In this document: in pieces, positions 1 through 7,014 of the stretch
Position numbering within the stretch: the first letter of the stretch is position 1
Layout: each line of letters starts with the position of its first letter
Translations under genes and position numbers: made by a program
The notes under the pieces: generated by a model
What the model was told of the DNA's origin: nothing
The model's database searches: none
Seen by the model: the letters and a program-made list of their open reading frames with translations, nothing else
Assembly (NCBI RefSeq): GCF_012911005.2
Contig: NZ_WTVS01000013.1
Span: forward strand, 39,705 to 103,704
Direction of reading: 5' to 3'
Source: Aromatoleum toluolicum
GTDB lineage: Bacteria > Pseudomonadota > Gammaproteobacteria > Burkholderiales > Rhodocyclaceae
DNA length: 64,000 nt

Positions 1-514
1 ACGCCTGCAGGACGTTGTCCGTCACCATCGGCAGGCCCAGTCCGGTGATCCAGTTGCCGACGTCGGGACGGATCAGCACGCCGCCGATGACCGTGCCGAG
101 GATGATGGCGCCGACCGTGAGGCCTTCGATCCAGCCGTTGGCCACGACGAGCAGGCGGTGGGGCAGGTATTCGGTGAGGATGCCGTACTTGGCCGGCGAG
201 TACGCTGCAGCGCCGAGCCCGATGACGGCATAGGCGAAGAGGGGGTGGGCGCCGAGCAGCAGCATCAGGCAGCCGCCGATCTTGATGGTGTTGCTGATGA
301 ACATCACGCGCCACTTGGGCATCGAGTCGGCGAAGGCGCCGACGAAGGCGGCCAGCGCGACGTAGGAAACGGTGAAGAACAGCTTCAGCAGCGGTTCGTA
401 CGTTGCCGGGGCAGACATCTCGCGCAGCAGCGCGATGGCAATGATCAGCAGCGCGTTGTCGGCCAGCGCAGAGAAGAACTGCGCCGCCATGATGATGTAG
501 AAGCCGAGCGGCAT
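1..514 (-). CDS. lplT: Lysophospholipid transporter LplT (MFS), 3' end outside window
   Basis: Inner-membrane major-facilitator protein, by family a flippase that returns lysophospholipids to the cytoplasmic leaflet for re-acylation. The first ~171 residues are visible. They open MPLGFYIIMAAQFFSALADN, the usual LplT N-terminus, and continue through hydrophobic segments with the MFS loop 'ADSMPKWRVMF' between helices 2 and 3 and 'YGILTEYLPHR' further on. The reading frame runs off the window edge, so about half of the usual ~400-430 residues is missing only because of the cut. Start taken at the ATG at 514; the frame stays open a little further upstream, but the conserved N-terminus begins here. 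It is divergent from the LysR gene. Confidence 0.85.
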   Translation of the reverse strand, partial: MPLGFYIIMAAQFFSALADNALLIIAIALLREMSAPATYEPLLKLFFTVSYVALAAFVGAFADSMPKWRVMFISNTIKIGGCLMLLLGAHPLFAYAVIGLGAAAYSPAKYGILTEYLPHRLLVVANGWIEGLTVGAIILGTVIGGVLIRPDVGNWITGLGLPMVTDNVLQA

Positions 515-554
515 CGGGTGGGAGACGGCCGTCTGAAGGTGAAGCGCGGTTTAT

Positions 555-582
555 ATCACGACATGTGTCTGTTTGTTGTGAT
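555..582. promoter_or_regulatory. Imperfect inverted repeat between lplT and LysR gene
   Basis: ATCACGAC (555-562) and GTTGTGAT (575-582) form an inverted repeat with one mismatch and a 12-bp spacer. It lies 41 bp upstream of the lplT start and 111 bp upstream of the LysR start. LysR-type regulators commonly bind such interrupted dyads in the divergent region next to their own gene, so this is a candidate site; no promoter hexamers could be fixed with confidence. Confidence 0.3.
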
Positions 583-692
583 TTGGCTCATGGCCGTTGC
601 TGGGGGCCTGCTGTCAGCGGAGTGTCAGAGATTTCGCGTAATGCATGAGCTGTGCTTTAATCGTGCGCATAAACGAGACTTATGGAGTAGCC

Positions 693-1610
693 GTGGCTGA
701 TCGCAGACTTCAGGTATTCAGCGCCGTGGCCAAGTACGGGTCGTTCACGCGGGCCGCGGAACATCTTTTCATGACGCAGCCGGCCGTGACCTTCCAGATC
801 AAGCAGTTGGAAGAGCATTTCAATACGCGCCTGCTCGAGCGCGGGCACGGGCGCGTGGGACTGACGCCGGCCGGGGAGGTGGTGCTGGCCTATGCGGACC
901 GGATTCTCGATCTGTCCGACGAGCTGGAGTCGCGGGTGTCGGAACTGACCGACGAACTCGGCGGCACGCTGAACATCGGCACCAGCACGACGATCGCGGC
1001 GTACTGGCTGCCGCAGCTGCTGGAAGGCTTCAAGCGCAAGTATCCGCGCGTGGTACCGCGTGTGGTGGTCGGCAACTCGCAGCTGACCGAGGATCGCGTG
1101 GCGTCGCGCGAGCTCGACCTCGGGCTGATCGAGATCGTGTCGGAACAGCCGGCGATCGAGCGCATGACGGCGACGCGCGACGAGCTGTTCGTGATCTGCT
1201 CCCCGAAGGACACGCTGGCGAAGCACAAGAGCCTCAGCGCCAAGGAGCTGAAGGGTCACCCGCTGATCACCCGCGACCCGGGCAACGCGATCCGCGTGCT
1301 GGCCGAGGACTTCTTCGCCGCCGCGGGCATCGGGATCGACGAGCTGACGATCTGTGCGGAGCTGGGCAGCCTCGCGACGGTTAAGCACTTGGCGGCCGAG
1401 GGGATGGGGTTCGCGATCGCGTCGCGCGCCGCGATCCAGCGCGACATCCGCGAGGGGCGCCTGGTCGGGATTCCGCTGGAGCCGCGCCAGTACACGCCGC
1501 TCGAGGTGATCGTGCCGCGCGACAAGTTCCGTTCCCGTCTGATCACGACCTTCGCGGAGTATGCGGTCGCCGAGTTCAAGCGCATGGCGGTCGATGACGT
1601 GAGCGCGTGA
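693..1610 (+). CDS. LysR-family transcriptional regulator
   Basis: DNA-binding regulator of 305 residues, the normal LysR length. The N-terminal winged helix-turn-helix is clear (SFTRAAEHLFMTQPAVTFQ, roughly residues 17-35), followed by the effector-binding domain from about residue 90 (GTLNIGTSTTIAAYWLPQLL). The sequence resembles the CbbR/YeiE-like group more than CysB. An ATG 16 codons upstream (645) is in frame, but the GTG at 693 has a GGAG 5-6 bp upstream and gives the expected N-terminus (ADRRLQVFSAVAKYGSFT). Its stop overlaps the radA start by 1 bp (TGATG), so the two are probably co-transcribed. Its ligand and targets cannot be read from the sequence. Confidence 0.88.
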   Translation: MADRRLQVFSAVAKYGSFTRAAEHLFMTQPAVTFQIKQLEEHFNTRLLERGHGRVGLTPAGEVVLAYADRILDLSDELESRVSELTDELGGTLNIGTSTTIAAYWLPQLLEGFKRKYPRVVPRVVVGNSQLTEDRVASRELDLGLIEIVSEQPAIERMTATRDELFVICSPKDTLAKHKSLSAKELKGHPLITRDPGNAIRVLAEDFFAAAGIGIDELTICAELGSLATVKHLAAEGMGFAIASRAAIQRDIREGRLVGIPLEPRQYTPLEVIVPRDKFRSRLITTFAEYAVAEFKRMAVDDVSA

Positions 1611-2983
1611 TGGCGAAGGCGAAGACGAGCTTCGTCTGCAGCGAGTGCGGCGGACAGGCGCCGCGCTGGCAGGGCCAGTGTCCGCAATGCAAGGGTTGGA
1701 ACACGCTGGTCGAGACGGTGATCGAGGCTACGACGCCGGGCAGCAGCCGGTTCGCGGCGTTGGCCGGCGCGACCGGCAGGCTGCAGTCGCTCGCGGAGCT
1801 CGAGCCGCGCGAGGAACCGCGCACGCCGACGGGGATCGAGGAGTTCGACCGCGTGCTCGGCGGCGGGCTGGTCGCCGGCGGTGTCGTGCTGATCGGCGGC
1901 GATCCGGGGATCGGCAAGTCGACGCTGCTGCTGCAGGCGCTGTCGGCGCTCGCAGCGCGGCAGGCGGCAATCTACGTGAGCGGCGAGGAGTCGGGCGAGC
2001 AGGTGGCGCTGCGTGCACAGCGCCTGCAGCTCGATCCGGCGGGGTTGAAGCTGCTGCCCGAGATCAATCTCGAACGCATCCTCGCGACGCTGAAGGAGGC
2101 GAAGCCGCGCATTGCGGTGATCGACTCGATCCAGACGGTGTATTCGGAGGCGTTGCAGTCGGCGCCCGGTTCGGTCGCCCAGGTGCGCGAATGCGCCGCC
2201 CAGCTCACGCGCTTCGCGAAGCAGAGCGGCACATGCCTGATCATGGTCGGCCACGTGACCAAGGACGGCACGCTGGCGGGGCCGCGCGTGCTGGAGCACA
2301 TCGTCGACACGGTGCTGTATTTCGAGGGCGACACGCATTCGAGCTTCCGTCTCGTGCGGGCGTTCAAGAATCGCTTCGGCGCGGTGAATGAGCTGGGCGT
2401 GTTCGCAATGACGGAGCGCGGTCTGCGCGGCGTGAGCAACCCGTCGGCGATCTTCCTGTCGCAGCACAGCCAGCAGGTGGCGGGCAGCTGCGTGCTGGTG
2501 ACGCAGGAGGGCACGCGGCCGCTGCTGGTGGAGATCCAGGCGCTGGTCGACGGCGCGCACAGCCCGAATCCGCGTCGCCTGTCGGTCGGGCTCGAGCAGA
2601 ACCGGCTGGCGATGCTGCTCGCGGTGCTGCATCGCCATGCGGGCGTGGTGTGCTTCGATCAGGATGTGTTCGTGAACGCGGTGGGGGGAGTCAAGATCGC
2701 CGAACCGGCGGCGGACCTCGCGGTGCTGCTGGCGATCGTGTCCTCGCTGCGCAGCCGGGCGCTGCCGCGCGGGCTGGTGGTATTCGGCGAGGTGGGGTTG
2801 GCGGGCGAGATCCGCCCGGCACCGCGCGGCCAGGAGCGCCTGAAGGAGGCGGCCAAACTCGGCTTCACGGTCGCGATCATCCCGAAGGCGAACGCGCCCA
2901 AGCAGGCGATTTCCGGCATGCGGGTGATTGCGGTGGACCGGATCGAGGAAGCGATCGAACAGGCGCGCGAGATCGAAGCCTGA
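1610..2983 (+). CDS. radA: DNA repair protein RadA
   Basis: RecA-like ATPase that promotes branch migration of recombination intermediates. All family landmarks are present in 457 residues: an N-terminal zinc ribbon (C10xxC13...C24xxC27), Walker A GDPGIGKST at about 97-105, the RadA-specific KNRFG motif at 253-257, and a C-terminal Lon-protease-like domain from about residue 285 to the end. A GTG codon directly before the ATG would add one residue; the ATG at 1610 gives the canonical MAKAKTSFVCSECG start. Translation is probably coupled to the upstream LysR gene. No obvious T-rich terminator follows. Confidence 0.97.
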   Translation: MAKAKTSFVCSECGGQAPRWQGQCPQCKGWNTLVETVIEATTPGSSRFAALAGATGRLQSLAELEPREEPRTPTGIEEFDRVLGGGLVAGGVVLIGGDPGIGKSTLLLQALSALAARQAAIYVSGEESGEQVALRAQRLQLDPAGLKLLPEINLERILATLKEAKPRIAVIDSIQTVYSEALQSAPGSVAQVRECAAQLTRFAKQSGTCLIMVGHVTKDGTLAGPRVLEHIVDTVLYFEGDTHSSFRLVRAFKNRFGAVNELGVFAMTERGLRGVSNPSAIFLSQHSQQVAGSCVLVTQEGTRPLLVEIQALVDGAHSPNPRRLSVGLEQNRLAMLLAVLHRHAGVVCFDQDVFVNAVGGVKIAEPAADLAVLLAIVSSLRSRALPRGLVVFGEVGLAGEIRPAPRGQERLKEAAKLGFTVAIIPKANAPKQAISGMRVIAVDRIEEAIEQAREIEA

Positions 2984-3032
2984 GGCTTGCCGTCGGCGCA
3001 GGGGATCGCGAACGCAATCGCACGAGGTCGGG

Positions 3033-3121
3033 TAGGGCGGGATGAAATCCCGCCGTCGCGATGATGCGCGCTCCGGCGCAAAATATCGGCGCCCGATGCG
3101 GCGGGATTCCATCTCGCCCTA
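3033..3121. repeat. Palindromic intergenic element with 23-bp inverted ends
   Basis: A 23-bp arm TAGGGCGGGATGAAATCCCG... (3033-3055) is repeated in inverted orientation at 3099-3121 with only 2 mismatches, enclosing 43 bp. Each arm is itself partly palindromic (GCGGGAT.AAATCCCGC). This is the architecture of a short REP/MITE-like intergenic element. No second copy was noticed in this window and no transposase is nearby. Confidence 0.55.
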
Positions 3122-3172
3122 TGCCACGTAACGAGACGAGGCGGATCTGCAGAGTGTACATTGCGATTTGCT

Positions 3173-3204
3173 TATACTAAGCTAGTAATTGATTACTTAC
3201 TAGC
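3173..3204 (+). promoter_or_regulatory. TetR operator and -10 region of the exporter operon
   Basis: A perfect inverted repeat GCTAGTAA-N8-TTACTAGC spans 3181-3204; inside it sits a second overlapping dyad (GTAAT..ATTAC, 3185-3196). A -10-like TATACT lies immediately upstream at 3173-3178, without a convincing -35. The dyad ends 11 bp before the TetR start codon, the usual place for autorepression by a TetR-family protein. Confidence 0.6.
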
Positions 3205-3215
3205 AGGTCGACACG

Positions 3216-3827
3216 ATGGAATCTCCGCGCATCCGGCGTTCATCGGAGCTCAGGCAGGCCGAGATCGTTCAGGCCGTGCTTGCCTTGGCGGCCGAAAGCA
3301 GCCCCGCCGATATCACGACCGCGCGCATCGCGGCTGCAATGAACCTCACGCAGGGGGCGGTATTCCGCCACTTCCCGAGCAAGGAGGCGATCTGGCTGGC
3401 GGTCGCCGAATGGATCGAGGAGAACCTGCTCGGTGCGATCGAGGAAGCGTCGCTTTCGAGCAGCGAGCCGCTCGAACAGCTTCGTGCGATGTTCCGTGCG
3501 CACATCGGGTTCGCCGCTGCCTACCCGGGGGCACCGCGCCTGATCTTCCACGAGTTGCAGCAGCCGGGCGACAGTGCGGTGAAGCGCCGTATCCGCGCTC
3601 TGCTGGGAAGCTACCGGGGAACCTTGCTGCAGATCCTGAAATGCGCGAAGGACCGACGCGCAGCGGGGCGCGAGCTGGATGTCGAGCCCGCGGCGACGCT
3701 ATTCATCGGTGCGATCCAGGGACTGGTGATGCAGTCGATGCTCGCCGGGGGGATGCGCGGCGTGGAGGAGGCGGCCGAAGGGGTGTTCGGGGTCTATCTG
3801 TCGGGCATCGCGGGGAGGCGGGAATGA
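3216..3827 (+). CDS. TetR-family transcriptional repressor
   Basis: 203-residue regulator with the TetR N-terminal helix-turn-helix (ITTARIAAAMNLTQGAVFRHFPSKEAIW, about residues 33-60) and a variable helical ligand-binding domain. It heads an operon: its stop codon overlaps the start of the HlyD-family gene by 4 bp. The 24-bp dyad just upstream is its likely operator, so it probably represses itself and the three exporter genes until an unknown ligand binds. The organisation (repressor, adaptor, permease, ATPase) is typical of a substrate-inducible efflux system. Confidence 0.88.
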   Translation: MESPRIRRSSELRQAEIVQAVLALAAESSPADITTARIAAAMNLTQGAVFRHFPSKEAIWLAVAEWIEENLLGAIEEASLSSSEPLEQLRAMFRAHIGFAAAYPGAPRLIFHELQQPGDSAVKRRIRALLGSYRGTLLQILKCAKDRRAAGRELDVEPAATLFIGAIQGLVMQSMLAGGMRGVEEAAEGVFGVYLSGIAGRRE

Positions 3828-5008
3828 AGCGGCCGGTCCTGCGTGTGGTCGGTTTGTCCATCCTCGGGCTGGTCCTGGTGGCCGGATTCGTCCTGCTGAT
3901 GGTGCGGAGCGGACCATTGGCCCCCGTGCGGGTGACAATCGCAGTGGTCGAGCGCGGCGCGTTCGAGAATGCCGTGTTCGGCGTCGGCACGGTGGAGGCC
4001 GAGAGGAGTTATGCGATCGGGCCGACGGTTCCCGGCCGTGTCCTGGCGGTGCATGTGGATGTCGGCGGCGAGGTGCGCGTCGGGCAGTTGCTCGCGGAGA
4101 TGGATCCGGTGGAACTGGACGCGCGCCTGTCTGCGTCGCGGGCGGCTGCAGCACGCGCCGTTCACGCGCTGGAGGTGGCGCGTGCGCAGGTGCGCGATGC
4201 GGAGGTGCGTCAGGATCTCGCGGGGCGCAACGCGCGGCGCTACGCATCGCTCGGTGAGCAGGCCTTCTTCAGCGATGCGGCGGTCGAGGCGAAGCGGCAG
4301 GAGGCGGATTCCGCCGGCGCACAGTTGCAGTCTGCGCGGGCTCAGCTCGACGCGGCGCGGATGGATGTGGAGCGGCTGGACGCGGAACGCGCAGCGGCGG
4401 AACGGCAGCGGGCGAATGTGCGCCTCGTTGCGCCGGTGGCAGGGGTGGTGACGGCGCGTGATGCGGAACCGGGAACGACGCTGGTGGCCGGGCAGAGCGT
4501 GCTGCGCATGGTCGATTCCGCGAGCGTGCGCGTGCGGACGCGGATCGACCAGGGGCGCTCGGGCGGCGTGCGTGCCGGGCAGGCGGCTGCCATCGTGCTG
4601 CGCTCACGGCCGGGGCTCGCCTTGCCGGGCCGGGTTACGCGCGTCGAGCTCAACGGCGACGCGGTGACCGAGGAGCGCATCGTGCAGGTGGTGTTCGACG
4701 AAGCGCCGACGGATTTCGCATTCGGGGAGCTGGCCGAGGTGACGATCGTGACGACTCGTGGCGGGGACGTGCTGGCCGTGCCCGGGGCGGCTGTGCATGA
4801 GTACGAGGGCCGGCGCGGCGTATGGACCATTGCGGACGGGGCGGCGGCGTTCGTGCCGGTGCGCACGGGCGAGACCTCACTCGACGGAAGGGTCGTGGTG
4901 CTCGAGGGGCTGCAGGCGGGCGAGCGCATCGTCGTTCATAGCGAACGCGAACTGGAGGCCGGCGACCGGGTGAGTGCGGCCGAGTCGCTGGTCGCGGTGC
5001 GTCGATGA
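3824..5008 (+). CDS. HlyD-family periplasmic adaptor protein
   Basis: Membrane-fusion subunit, 394 residues, linking an inner-membrane ABC exporter to the periplasm or an outer-membrane channel. One N-terminal membrane helix (about 7-27, LRVVGLSILGLVLVAGFVL) is followed by a split biotinyl-lipoyl domain (PGRVLAVHVDVGGEVRVGQLL and later NVRLVAPVAGVVTARDAEPG) around an Ala/Glu/Arg-rich coiled-coil hairpin, then a beta-barrel and membrane-proximal domain. Start and stop overlap the flanking genes by 4 bp each. No outer-membrane factor is encoded alongside, so it would have to use a channel encoded elsewhere. Confidence 0.88.
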   Translation: MKRPVLRVVGLSILGLVLVAGFVLLMVRSGPLAPVRVTIAVVERGAFENAVFGVGTVEAERSYAIGPTVPGRVLAVHVDVGGEVRVGQLLAEMDPVELDARLSASRAAAARAVHALEVARAQVRDAEVRQDLAGRNARRYASLGEQAFFSDAAVEAKRQEADSAGAQLQSARAQLDAARMDVERLDAERAAAERQRANVRLVAPVAGVVTARDAEPGTTLVAGQSVLRMVDSASVRVRTRIDQGRSGGVRAGQAAAIVLRSRPGLALPGRVTRVELNGDAVTEERIVQVVFDEAPTDFAFGELAEVTIVTTRGGDVLAVPGAAVHEYEGRRGVWTIADGAAAFVPVRTGETSLDGRVVVLEGLQAGERIVVHSERELEAGDRVSAAESLVAVRR

Positions 5009-6198
5009 TCAGCCTTGCCGGGCGCGACATCCTCCACCATTGGGCGAAGTACGTTTTCACCGGCGTCGGGCTGGGCCTGCTGATCGGTGTGACGCTGTCG
5101 ATGGCGGGAATCTACCGCGGCATGGTGGATGACGCGCAGGTGCTGTTGCGCAGCAGCGGCGCGGACATCTGGGCCGTGCAGCAGGAGACGCTGGGCCCGT
5201 ATGCGGAGCCGTCGAACCTGCGCGACGATGCCTACCGCGCGATCCTCGGGATACCGGGCGTCGCGGAGGCGTCGAACGTCACTTACCTGACGATGCAGAT
5301 CCGGCAGGGTGAGCGCGATGTGCGCGTTATGGCGGTGGGTTTCGAGCCGGGGCGTCCGGGCGAGCCGCCTTTTCTGGTGGCCGGCCGGCGTATCGCGCGC
5401 AGCCATTACGAGGTGGTGGCGGACGTGCGCACGGGTTTCCGGCTCGGCGAGCGGGTGCGCATCCGGCGCCACGAGTACGAGGTGGTGGGACTCACGCGGC
5501 GCATGGTGTCGTCGAGCGGCGATCCGATGGTATTCCTGCCGTTGAAGGATGCGCAGGAGGCGCAGTTCCTCAAGGACAACGACGCGATCGTCAACGAGCG
5601 CGCGCGCACGGCCTCGAACCCGGCGCTGAACCGTCCGGGTGTGCCGGGCCTGCTCGATGCGATCCTGGCGTCGCAGACGGCCAGCCGCAGCGTTAATGCG
5701 GTGCTGGTCCGGGTCGCGAGCGGCCACGAAGCGGAGCAGGTGGCCGAGAACATCCGTCGCTGGAAGCACCTGGAGGCGTACACGCGGGCGCAGATGGAGG
5801 AGATCCTCGTCGCCAAGCTGATCGAGACCTCGGCGCGGCAGATTGCGACTTTCCTGGTGATCCTCGCGATCGTGAGCGCCGCGATCGTGTCCTTCATCAT
5901 CTACACGATGACGTTGGGCAAGCTCCGCGAGCTGGCGGTGCTGAAGCTGATCGGGACGCCCAATCGCACGATCGCGGCGATGATCCTGCAGCAGTCGCTG
6001 GGGCTCGGGCTGATCGGTTTCGTGATCGGCAAGACGGTCGCGACGCTGTGGGCGCCGTATTTCCCGAAGTACGTGTTGTTATTGCCGGGAGATGCGGTGC
6101 GCGGACTGGCCGCAACCATCGTCGTGTGTGCGATCGCGAGCCTGCTGGCGATCCGGGTCGCGCTGAAGGTCGATCCCGCGACGGCGATCGGGGGCTAG
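5005..6198 (+). CDS. ABC exporter permease, MacB/FtsX-like (DevC type)
   Basis: 397-residue membrane subunit with the MacB/FtsX topology: one N-terminal helix (about 17-38), a large periplasmic domain (about 40-270), and three C-terminal helices (about 277-300, 325-350, 365-388). The FtsX core motif region 'IVSFIIYTMTLGKLRELAVLKLIGTPNRTI' type sequence sits after the second helix. Best comparison is the DevBCA/MacAB class of exporters, which use a mechanotransmission rather than a transport-channel mechanism. Substrate unknown. Co-transcribed with the adaptor (4-bp overlap). Confidence 0.85.
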   Translation: MISLAGRDILHHWAKYVFTGVGLGLLIGVTLSMAGIYRGMVDDAQVLLRSSGADIWAVQQETLGPYAEPSNLRDDAYRAILGIPGVAEASNVTYLTMQIRQGERDVRVMAVGFEPGRPGEPPFLVAGRRIARSHYEVVADVRTGFRLGERVRIRRHEYEVVGLTRRMVSSSGDPMVFLPLKDAQEAQFLKDNDAIVNERARTASNPALNRPGVPGLLDAILASQTASRSVNAVLVRVASGHEAEQVAENIRRWKHLEAYTRAQMEEILVAKLIETSARQIATFLVILAIVSAAIVSFIIYTMTLGKLRELAVLKLIGTPNRTIAAMILQQSLGLGLIGFVIGKTVATLWAPYFPKYVLLLPGDAVRGLAATIVVCAIASLLAIRVALKVDPATAIGG

Positions 6199-6207
6199 GA
6201 TGAAACA

Positions 6208-6246
6208 GCCCCCATGCTCGCTACGCTCGCTGCCCCCCAAGGGGGC
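6208..6246. repeat. C-rich/G-rich intergenic repeat-like sequence
   Basis: The gap between permease and ATPase genes opens with GCCCCCATGCTCGCTACGCT and ends GCTGCCCCCCAAGGGGGC; the last part can fold (GCCCCC/GGGGGC). Sequences of this form are, to my recollection, common between genes in betaproteobacterial genomes, but I see only one copy here and cannot confirm that. Confidence 0.35.
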
Positions 6247-6248
6247 GT

Positions 6249-6281
6249 GTCAGTACCTTGAGACGGCTCGGCGGTACTGAC
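6249..6281 (+). promoter_or_regulatory. Perfect 9-bp stem-loop abutting the ATPase start codon
   Basis: GTCAGTACC (6249-6257) and GGTACTGAC (6273-6281) are perfect inverted repeats separated by 15 bp, and the right arm ends at the base before the ATG at 6282. In mRNA this hairpin would cover the Shine-Dalgarno region, for which no good match is visible. A regulatory or repeat-derived role is inference. Confidence 0.45.
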
Positions 6282-6989
6282 ATGGACGTCCCGGCGATCG
6301 AGGTCAGGGGGTTGAGCAAGCGCTACGGCGAGGGGGAGGCCGGGGTCGATGCGCTGAAGGGTGTGGACATGAGGATCGCCCCCGGCGAGGTGGTCGGTCT
6401 GATCGGGCCGAGCGGGTCGGGCAAGAGCACCCTGTTGAAGTGCCTCGGCGCGGTGATCGAGCCGACCGGGGGATACATGGCGCTGGGCGGGCGTACCGTC
6501 TTCGATGGCGGCTGGAAGATCCGCGACTTGCGCAGCCTGCGCCGCGACAACATCGGCTTCGTGTTCCAGGCACCGTACCTGATCCCCTTCCTCGATGTGA
6601 CCGACAACGTCGCCCTGTTGCCAATGCTGGCAGGGAAATCGAACCGCGAGGCGCGTCGGCAGGCCGCCGAACTGCTCGAGGCGCTCGACGTCGGCCACCG
6701 TGCGAAGGCTGCGCCGTCGGAGCTCTCCGGCGGCGAGCAGCAGCGCGTGGCGATCGCGCGTGCGCTGGTGAACCGGCCGCCCGTGGTGCTCGCCGACGAG
6801 CCGACCGCGCCGCTCGACAGCGAACGCGCGCTGAACGTGATGCGCATCCTGAACCGGATGGCGGAGCAGTACCGCACGGCGATCATCGTCGTGACCCATG
6901 ACGAGAAGATCATCCCGACTTTCCGGCGCCTGTACCGCATCCGCGACGGGCGAACCTTCGAAGAGGCCGGCGAGGGGCGCGCGACATAG
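6282..6989 (+). CDS. ABC exporter ATP-binding subunit (MacB/LolD-like)
   Basis: Cytoplasmic ATPase of 235 residues that energises the preceding permease. Walker A GPSGSGKST (42-50), Q-loop (FVFQAP), signature LSGGEQQR (148-155) and Walker B VVLADEPTA (about 168-176) are all intact, and the H-loop is TH(D) in 'VVTHDEK'. A TTG eight codons upstream (6258) is in frame, but the ATG at 6282 gives the usual N-terminus; the TTG would lie inside the hairpin loop. The 83-bp gap from the permease is unusual for this otherwise overlapping operon and is filled by repeat-like sequence. Confidence 0.9.
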   Translation: MDVPAIEVRGLSKRYGEGEAGVDALKGVDMRIAPGEVVGLIGPSGSGKSTLLKCLGAVIEPTGGYMALGGRTVFDGGWKIRDLRSLRRDNIGFVFQAPYLIPFLDVTDNVALLPMLAGKSNREARRQAAELLEALDVGHRAKAAPSELSGGEQQRVAIARALVNRPPVVLADEPTAPLDSERALNVMRILNRMAEQYRTAIIVVTHDEKIIPTFRRLYRIRDGRTFEEAGEGRAT

Positions 6990-7014
6990 GTGGGCCGGCA
7001 GCCGTGGCCGGCGA

